Origin: Thermococcus sp. | GTDB taxonomy: Archaea > Methanobacteriota_B > Thermococci > Thermococcales > Thermococcaceae | Length of the DNA: 27,064 nt | Assembly: GCA_027074805.1 (NCBI GenBank) | Contig: JALTCK010000081.1 | Span: 1 to 27,064, forward strand | Reading direction: 5' to 3' | Notes under the pieces: generated by a model | The model's database searches: none | Told to the model about the DNA's origin: nothing | Seen by the model: the letters and a program-made list of their open reading frames with translations, nothing else | Program-made: the position numbers and the translations under genes | In this document: in pieces, positions 22,928-27,064 of the stretch | Layout: every line of letters begins with the position of its first letter | Position numbering within the stretch: position 1 is the first letter of the stretch

Positions 22928-23350
22928 ATGCTCTTCGATATAACCGTGCCCACGAAGGAAAAGTTCGAGATAATCGACATAACAGACGAGGTTCAAAAGC
23001 TCGTGTGGAAGGGAAAAATGAAGCATGGTATCGTCGTTGTGTTCACAACTCACACCACAACCGGCCTTCTAATCAACGAAGCTGAAAGCGGCCTCCTAAG
23101 TGATTTGAAGTTGAAGATGAAGGAACTGATACCCAAGGGAACAGGCTACCACCATGATAGGATAGACTCAAACGCACACAGCCACCTGAGGGCAAGTCTC
23201 CTCCTAAATCCAGAGGTGGTAATTCCCGTTGATCAAGGAGAGCTACAGCTCGGAACCTGGCAGAGAATCCTCTTCGTGGAGCTGGACGGGCCAAGGCACA
23301 GAAGGCTCCTTGTCAGCCTATGCCCATGTCCAGAAATGATAGAAGAATAG
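22928..23350 (+). CDS. YjbQ/UPF0047 family protein
   Basis: This 140-residue protein is of the YjbQ family, small beta-rich trimers; some members show thiamine-phosphate synthase activity in vitro. Family motifs are VVVFTTHTTTGLLINEAE near 37-55, the DSNAHSHLRASLL histidine segment, and GELQLGTWQRILFVELDGPRHR. The conserved histidines could bind metal or phosphate. Two starts are possible: ATG 22922, one base after GGGGG, and ATG 22928 at the better spacing of seven, which I prefer. It is the last gene of the operon; its stop directly abuts the stop of the convergent GTPase gene. Confidence 0.9.
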   Translation: MLFDITVPTKEKFEIIDITDEVQKLVWKGKMKHGIVVVFTTHTTTGLLINEAESGLLSDLKLKMKELIPKGTGYHHDRIDSNAHSHLRASLLLNPEVVIPVDQGELQLGTWQRILFVELDGPRHRRLLVSLCPCPEMIEE

Positions 23351-23908
23351 TCAGACGTACTGGGCGTAGTAGGTTACGGCCCTCAAGAGCTCGTTGAAGC
23401 CCTCGTAAGTGACGAGGGAGAGCGGGATTGCGTCCTGTTCCAGTCTTTTTTTCACCAGATTCATCAATTCTTCGAGCTTCTCCTCCGGCACGAGGTCTAT
23501 CTTGTTTATGACAACTATTATCGGCTTCTCATAGCGGAACTTCAGGAGATAATGGAGCTTCTCCATGCCCCTGTGAAGCCCCATGGTTGCGTCTATCATG
23601 TGGATCACAATGTCAGCAGAAATTATCTCGTCGATGATTCGCCTGAACTTCCCCTCGCTGAGTACCTTACCGCGGAGCTCCATTTTGGGATCAAAGAGGC
23701 CCGCAGTGTCGATAAGTACAAACTCATCGGCGCCGCCGAGGGGATTCTTCATGCTCTTGGGTATCTTCAATTTGGCAAAGCGCCTCCTGATGAGCCCCTT
23801 AGTCGTTCCAGGTAGAGCTTCAACCTCACTGATCTTACCCCCTATAAGGGCATTCATGAGGGTTGACTTACCCACATTCTCGGCGCCGATAATCGCAACC
23901 TTTATCAT
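23351..23908 (-). CDS. Era-like small GTPase
   Basis: This 185-residue GTP-binding protein is of the TrmE-Era-EngA superfamily. G1 is GAENVGKST at 8-16, the G2 threonine lies in PGTTKG, G3 is DTAG near 68-71, and G4 is NKID near 134-137. It lacks the KH domain of bacterial Era, so RNA binding by that means is not expected. GAGGTGA precedes ATG 23908, and a TATA-like CTTTATATT sits on the minus strand at 23947-23955. It is divergent from the next gene, with promoters that overlap. Its cellular role is unknown; ribosome or membrane functions are known in related families. Confidence 0.88.
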   Translation of the reverse strand: MIKVAIIGAENVGKSTLMNALIGGKISEVEALPGTTKGLIRRRFAKLKIPKSMKNPLGGADEFVLIDTAGLFDPKMELRGKVLSEGKFRRIIDEIISADIVIHMIDATMGLHRGMEKLHYLLKFRYEKPIIVVINKIDLVPEEKLEELMNLVKKRLEQDAIPLSLVTYEGFNELLRAVTYYAQYV

Positions 23909-23964
23909 ACCTTCACCTCACTTCTATAACAATGCACCCCTACCCCAATATAAAGGTGATTCCC

Positions 23965-24279
23965 ATGCCGAAGCGAGTTAAGTTGGGTCATCACTACTAT
24001 TACATTGTTTCCCCTTCTGATCTCAGGGATGGCAATTTCCGGGGTAAAAACGTTGTTGTTGACGGTATGGTCGAGGACAAGCCGGTCATTGAATTTTACA
24101 CCCTGGACACACCCAGCTGGAGGGCGACTTTTCACATCAACGGCCTAACAATCGAGTTCCCGGGGAACCCATGCCTTGGGAAGGGAGAGTACGTTAAGGT
24201 TTACGGGAGGTACGTCGGAGACTGCATAAAGGCCAACGCTCTTGAGACGGAGAAGGCCATTTTTACCACGGAGGATTGA
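23965..24279 (+). CDS. Small conserved protein, possible OB-fold
   Basis: This 104-residue soluble protein is beta-rich, with alternating strands (KNVVVDGMVEDKPVIEFY, WRATFHINGLTIEF, EYVKVYGRYVGD), a pattern that fits an OB-type barrel. I do not recognise a named family. AAAGGTGAT at 23952-23960 selects ATG 23965 rather than the upstream ATG 23932. Its stop overlaps the region before the HD phosphohydrolase start, so the two genes form an operon. Confidence 0.7.
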   Translation: MPKRVKLGHHYYYIVSPSDLRDGNFRGKNVVVDGMVEDKPVIEFYTLDTPSWRATFHINGLTIEFPGNPCLGKGEYVKVYGRYVGDCIKANALETEKAIFTTED

Positions 24280-24281
24280 GG

Positions 24282-24833
24282 ATGCTCCAGCTCCTTCTAG
24301 AACTGGGAAATCTAAAGCGCCTTCCCAGAACCGGTTGGCTCCTCCGGGGTGTACCGTACCCTGAAAGCATAGCCGACCACAGCTATCGCGTTGCCATTGC
24401 AACGCTGTTTCTAGCAGATGAATTGAAGGCAAAGGGCCTCGAGATCGACGTTGAAAGGGCCCTCAAGATAGCACTCCTCCATGACCTCGGCGAAGCGAGG
24501 ATAACGGACGTTCCCAAGGGCACCCAGAGCTACATCGACAAGGAAAAGGCAGAAAAGAAGGCAGTGAGGGAGCTCTTACTCACGAGTCCCCGACCTAAAG
24601 AGTACTTCAGGTTATGGCGCGAGTATGAGGAGGAGCTGAGCACCGAAGGCAAACTGGTTAAGTTCGCTGACATGCTGGAGATGTTGATACAGGCTTTTGA
24701 GTATGAGAAGACCGGATTTAGGAACCTCGACGAGTTCTGGGAAACTCTAAAAAAACTCCAGAAGAACGAGTTCTATGAGTATTTTAAAAAAATTGTTGAG
24801 GATCTCGTCGAAATGAGGAAAGAGTTGCACTAG
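24282..24833 (+). CDS. HD-domain phosphohydrolase (YfbR-like 5'-deoxynucleotidase)
   Basis: This 183-residue metal-dependent phosphohydrolase is of the HD superfamily. Metal ligands are visible: H33 in ESIADHSYR, H68 and D69 in ALLHDLGEA, and D130 in KFADMLEM. This arrangement, with R15-like and W19-like residues near the N-terminus (LKRLPRTGWLLRGV), resembles YfbR-type deoxynucleoside 5'-monophosphatases. All four ligands are present, so it should be active. ATG 24282 is six bases after GGAGGA; the in-frame TTG 24276 overlaps that site. It follows the small conserved gene with almost no gap. Confidence 0.88.
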   Translation: MLQLLLELGNLKRLPRTGWLLRGVPYPESIADHSYRVAIATLFLADELKAKGLEIDVERALKIALLHDLGEARITDVPKGTQSYIDKEKAEKKAVRELLLTSPRPKEYFRLWREYEEELSTEGKLVKFADMLEMLIQAFEYEKTGFRNLDEFWETLKKLQKNEFYEYFKKIVEDLVEMRKELH

Positions 24834-24857
24834 GAGTCAATACAAACAGAACCAAGC

Positions 24858-24870
24858 TTCATTGAATGAA
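24858..24870 (+). promoter_or_regulatory. 13-bp perfect palindrome upstream of wtpA
   Basis: TTCATTGAATGAA is a perfect palindrome around a central G, about 60 bases before the wtpA TATA box and 24 bases after the HD gene stop. It may be an operator or a weak terminator stem; there is no T run after it. Confidence 0.3.
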
Positions 24871-24889
24871 CATAAAGCCCAATTCTGGA

Positions 24890-24940
24890 AAACATTTTAG
24901 TTTACGTTAATGCCTTTGTTTGCTCAAAATGTTTAAATAC
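24890..24940 (+). promoter_or_regulatory. wtpA promoter with long-spaced inverted repeat
   Basis: AAACATTTT (24890-24898) and AAAATGTTT (24926-24934) are perfect 9-bp inverted arms, 27 bases apart. The right arm runs into the TATA box GTTTAAATA (24931-24939). Transcription should begin near 24960, with GGTGGT then ATG 24972. A regulator bridging both arms could hide the TATA box. Confidence 0.5.
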
Positions 24941-24971
24941 ACGTTTCTGTCCCCTTTATTCGGTGGTTACT

Positions 24972-26021
24972 ATGAAGAAATCTGGCGTTTCAATAATTGC
25001 ACTTCTCCTGTTGACAGTTGTTGCAGCCGGATGCATGGGAAATTCAAATAGCTCAACTCCCACAGGGAGCACAGCCAAAGAAGAGACACTTGTAATCTTC
25101 CACGCCGGCTCTCTCAGTGTCCCGCTTCAGCAGCTTGAGGATGAGTTTGCAAAATATGCCGAAAAAAACCTTGGCGTTAAGGTGAAATTCCAAGACGAAG
25201 CGAGTGGAAGTGTAATGGCCGTTAGGAAGGTCACCGATCTTCACAAGCAGGCTGACATAGTGGCCACGGCAGATTACAGCTTGATTCCCCAGATGCTGGT
25301 TCCCAACTACACCGACTTTTACGTCCTCTTCGCCACAAACCAGATAGTCATAGCCTTCACGAACAAGAGCAGGTACGCCAACGAGATTAACTCGACGAAC
25401 TGGTATGAGATCCTTGCCAAGCCCGGCGTCCGCTTTGGCTTCAGCAACCCCAACGACGACCCCTGTGGCTACCGCTCGGTAATGGTCATGAAGCTGGCAG
25501 ACCTCTATTACGGCAAGCCGATATTCGAGACCCTCGTCGAGAAGAACACCAATATCTACGCCAACGGAACCCACATATACGCCCCCAAGGAAATCCAGCT
25601 CAAGAGTGACAAGGTTGTTATAAGGCCGAAGGAGACTGACCTGGTTGGCCTCGTCGAAAGCGGTGCCATAGACTACTTCTTCATCTACAAGAGCGTCGCC
25701 GAGCAACACCACCTTCGCTACATAACGCTTCCCGCCCAGATAAACCTCGCCGACTTCAAGCTCGCCGACTACTATTCCCAAGTCGAGATTACCCTCGGCT
25801 CGACCGGAAAGACCATTAAGGCAAAGCCCATCGTCTACGGCGTAACCGTTCTCAAAGATGCTCCCCACAGGGAGCTCGCGATGGAGTTCCTCAAGTTCTG
25901 GCTTGGAAAAGAAGGCAGGGGGATTTTCAAGCAGAACTACCAGGACTTCCTTGACCCGCCCATAGCCTTTGGAAAAGTTCCTTCCATAATCAAAAACGAG
26001 GTAAGAGTTGAGAAGGGTTAA
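24972..26021 (+). CDS. wtpA: Tungstate-binding lipoprotein WtpA
   Basis: This extracellular binding protein belongs to the WtpABC importer of tungstate (and molybdate), which supplies the tungsten-pterin oxidoreductases of Thermococcales. The 349-residue protein has a signal peptide ending in the lipobox AAGC (C21), a Ser/Thr linker, then the WtpA fold. HAGSLSVPLQQLEDEF lies near 44-59, and DEASGSVMAVRKVTDL near 75-90. D163 in NPNDDPCGY and E229 in LVGLVESGAIDYF probably correspond to the two oxyanion-coordinating acidic residues known from the Archaeoglobus protein. ATG 24972 is chosen for the GGTGGT site; a GTG three codons earlier lies inside that site. The permease gene follows only after an unrelated gene. 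Confidence 0.95.
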   Translation: MKKSGVSIIALLLLTVVAAGCMGNSNSSTPTGSTAKEETLVIFHAGSLSVPLQQLEDEFAKYAEKNLGVKVKFQDEASGSVMAVRKVTDLHKQADIVATADYSLIPQMLVPNYTDFYVLFATNQIVIAFTNKSRYANEINSTNWYEILAKPGVRFGFSNPNDDPCGYRSVMVMKLADLYYGKPIFETLVEKNTNIYANGTHIYAPKEIQLKSDKVVIRPKETDLVGLVESGAIDYFFIYKSVAEQHHLRYITLPAQINLADFKLADYYSQVEITLGSTGKTIKAKPIVYGVTVLKDAPHRELAMEFLKFWLGKEGRGIFKQNYQDFLDPPIAFGKVPSIIKNEVRVEKG

Positions 26022-26054
26022 AACTCCTTCGTCTTTTCTTTTTATGGTGGTGGC

Positions 26055-26546
26055 ATGGAGTCGGTCAAACTGAGGAGACTGACTTTCTTGTTGTTCTTCA
26101 CGCTCATTCCCTTCTCCTGTCTAAGCCACTGGCCTTTGATAGCAGGTCGGCTGGCGGGGATTATGCACTGGGCCGGCTTTGTGATTCTCATAATAACAGT
26201 CCCCCTGGCTATCTACCTCCACTCCCTGTTTCCTAGGAGGCACGACAGACCGGAGGACTTCGATAGGCTCCTCACCGACGGCCCCTACCGCTACGTTAGG
26301 CACCCTTTCTACTCCGTCTTCATCGTTATGGGCTTCGGAATTGGCCTCTTCTGCGTTAGCGTCCTGGGCCTTCTCTCCTACGTCCTGATGCTCCCTCTGT
26401 GGAGAAAACTGGCCGAAATTGAAGAGCAGGAACTTCTTGAGTACTGGGGGGATGAATACAGGCGTTTTATGGAGACAAAGGGCAGGTTCTTCCCGAAGTT
26501 AAACAGAACCGTTCAACAGAAGGGCGGAGAAAACGAAAACCTTTAA
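26055..26546 (+). CDS. ICMT/PEMT-like membrane methyltransferase
   Basis: This 163-residue integral membrane protein resembles isoprenylcysteine carboxyl methyltransferase and phospholipid methyltransferases. Four hydrophobic segments are visible. The family signature GPYRYVRHPFYSVFI lies near 76-90, and the C-terminal EEQELLEYWGDEYRRFMETKGRFFP near 123-147 holds the conserved cofactor- and metal-side residues. Actual substrates in archaea are unknown. GGTGGTGG lies before ATG 26055. The gene sits between wtpA and wtpB, 33 bases after wtpA, and its last codons contain the wtpB TATA box. Confidence 0.85.
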   Translation: MESVKLRRLTFLLFFTLIPFSCLSHWPLIAGRLAGIMHWAGFVILIITVPLAIYLHSLFPRRHDRPEDFDRLLTDGPYRYVRHPFYSVFIVMGFGIGLFCVSVLGLLSYVLMLPLWRKLAEIEEQELLEYWGDEYRRFMETKGRFFPKLNRTVQQKGGENENL

Positions 26547-26549
26547 ATC
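26534..26549 (+). promoter_or_regulatory. wtpB promoter
   Basis: CGAAAAC followed by CTTTAAATC is a good BRE/TATA pair that overlaps the last codons of the methyltransferase gene. It predicts transcription near 26570, only a few bases before ATG 26577, so wtpB can be expressed separately from wtpA. Confidence 0.6.
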
Positions 26550-26576
26550 CACAGTCCCTAATCCCTCGGGAGAACC

Positions 26577-27064
26577 ATGAGGCGCGACTACACCCTATAC
26601 TTCTTCGCCGCACTCGGTAGCTTCCTGATAGTCTACATACTCCTTCCCCTCGCGACGATATACGCAAAGCAGGCCGGCGACTTTGACACCTTCATCAAAA
26701 CCCTCCACGACCCAATCGTGATTTCAGCCGTTAAACGCTCCCTTCTCACAGCTACCGCAACGGCTTTGATAGCTCTTGCCCTAGGAATTCCCCTAGGTTA
26801 CGTTTTAGCCAGAAAAGATTTTCCAGGTAAGAGCTTTGTGCAGGCCATCATAGACGTCCCCATAGTCATTCCTCACTCCGTCGTTGGCATAATGCTCCTC
26901 GTAACTTACTCCACCTATATCCTCGACAACTACAAGGGCATAATAGCCGCCATGCTCTTCGTCTCCGCCTCGTTCACAATAAACTCCGCCAGAGACGGCT
27001 TTCTGGCGGTCGATGAGAAGCTTGAGGCCGTTGCAAGAACCCTCGGTGCCTCTCGCCTTAAGAC
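26577..27064 (+). CDS. wtpB: Tungstate ABC transporter permease WtpB (partial)
   Basis: The frame opens at ATG 26577 and runs off the window, so 162 codons are visible. The N-terminus MRRDYTLYFFAALGSFLIVY forms the first membrane helix. Further helices include ALIALALGIPLGYVLAR and a helix with DVPIVIPHSVVGIMLLV. The EAA loop begins at LEAVARTLGASRLK at the window edge. This matches the ModB/WtpB permease pattern, and the proximity of wtpA supports it. The last residues and the expected wtpC ATPase gene lie outside. Confidence 0.9.
   Translation, partial: MRRDYTLYFFAALGSFLIVYILLPLATIYAKQAGDFDTFIKTLHDPIVISAVKRSLLTATATALIALALGIPLGYVLARKDFPGKSFVQAIIDVPIVIPHSVVGIMLLVTYSTYILDNYKGIIAAMLFVSASFTINSARDGFLAVDEKLEAVARTLGASRLK

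Noticed and set aside
25053..25868. 271-codon minus-strand frame inside wtpA
   Set aside because: It lies wholly antisense to wtpA, whose family motifs are intact. It is a codon-bias shadow.
1..27064. tRNA genes, CRISPR repeats, insertion sequences or integrase sites
   Set aside because: Reading through the gaps I saw no TPsiC-like GGTTCGAATCC arms, no regularly spaced repeats and no transposase or integrase motifs.

Overview
The window comes from a hyperthermophilic euryarchaeon of the order Thermococcales, most likely Thermococcus. The signs are an archaeal histone beside a form III RuBisCO, a Phr-type heat-shock regulator, a TrmB-type sugar regulator, WtpA/WtpB tungstate transport, BRE/TATA promoters, GGTGAT-type ribosome binding sites and tightly packed genes. 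As I recall, the histone-RuBisCO pair also sits together in T. kodakarensis. I see no tRNA, rRNA, CRISPR array or insertion sequence.

Layout. (1) Positions 1-4125 hold housekeeping genes: histone (-), RuBisCO (+), thymidine kinase (+), Phr-like regulator (+), ribosomal protein S17e (-) and a DUF371 protein (+). (2) Positions 4112-16199 look like a carbohydrate locus. On the minus strand lie a GH130-type glycosidase/phosphorylase, a debranching-enzyme-like (alpha/alpha)6 glycosidase and a small unknown gene. On the plus strand lie two Gfo/Idh/MocA oxidoreductases, a complete CUT1 sugar ABC transporter (lipoprotein binding protein, two permeases, ATPase), a TrmB-family regulator and a glycerate 2-kinase. 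The two plus-strand promoters (near 7481 and 9603) carry the same 15-bp dyad, ACYAYT-N3-AGTGGT, at the same distance from the TATA box. This suggests one regulator, probably the TrmB protein encoded in the operon. (3) Positions 16216-19619 hold a polyprenol-kinase-like membrane protein, an SPL-type radical SAM protein, a YgjP-like metallopeptidase, an NfeD-like protein, a membrane PH-like protein and a CoA-binding protein. (4) Positions 19620-20165 contain what I read as a decayed AbrB/MazF-type toxin-antitoxin pair. (5) Positions 20166-24833 hold a THUMP/Trm11-like methyltransferase, an operon of a helical-repeat protein, a small acidic protein and a YjbQ protein, an Era-like GTPase, a small unknown protein and an HD phosphohydrolase. 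(6) From 24972 to the window end lie wtpA, an ICMT-like membrane methyltransferase gene and the start of wtpB.

The most interesting unit is region 2. Glycoside-active enzymes, NAD-type sugar oxidoreductases, an importer, a sugar-sensing regulator and glycerate 2-kinase together suggest import and breakdown of a glycoside that yields glycerate, for example a glycosylglycerate solute. That substrate is a hypothesis; the gene families and the shared operator are what the sequence supports.
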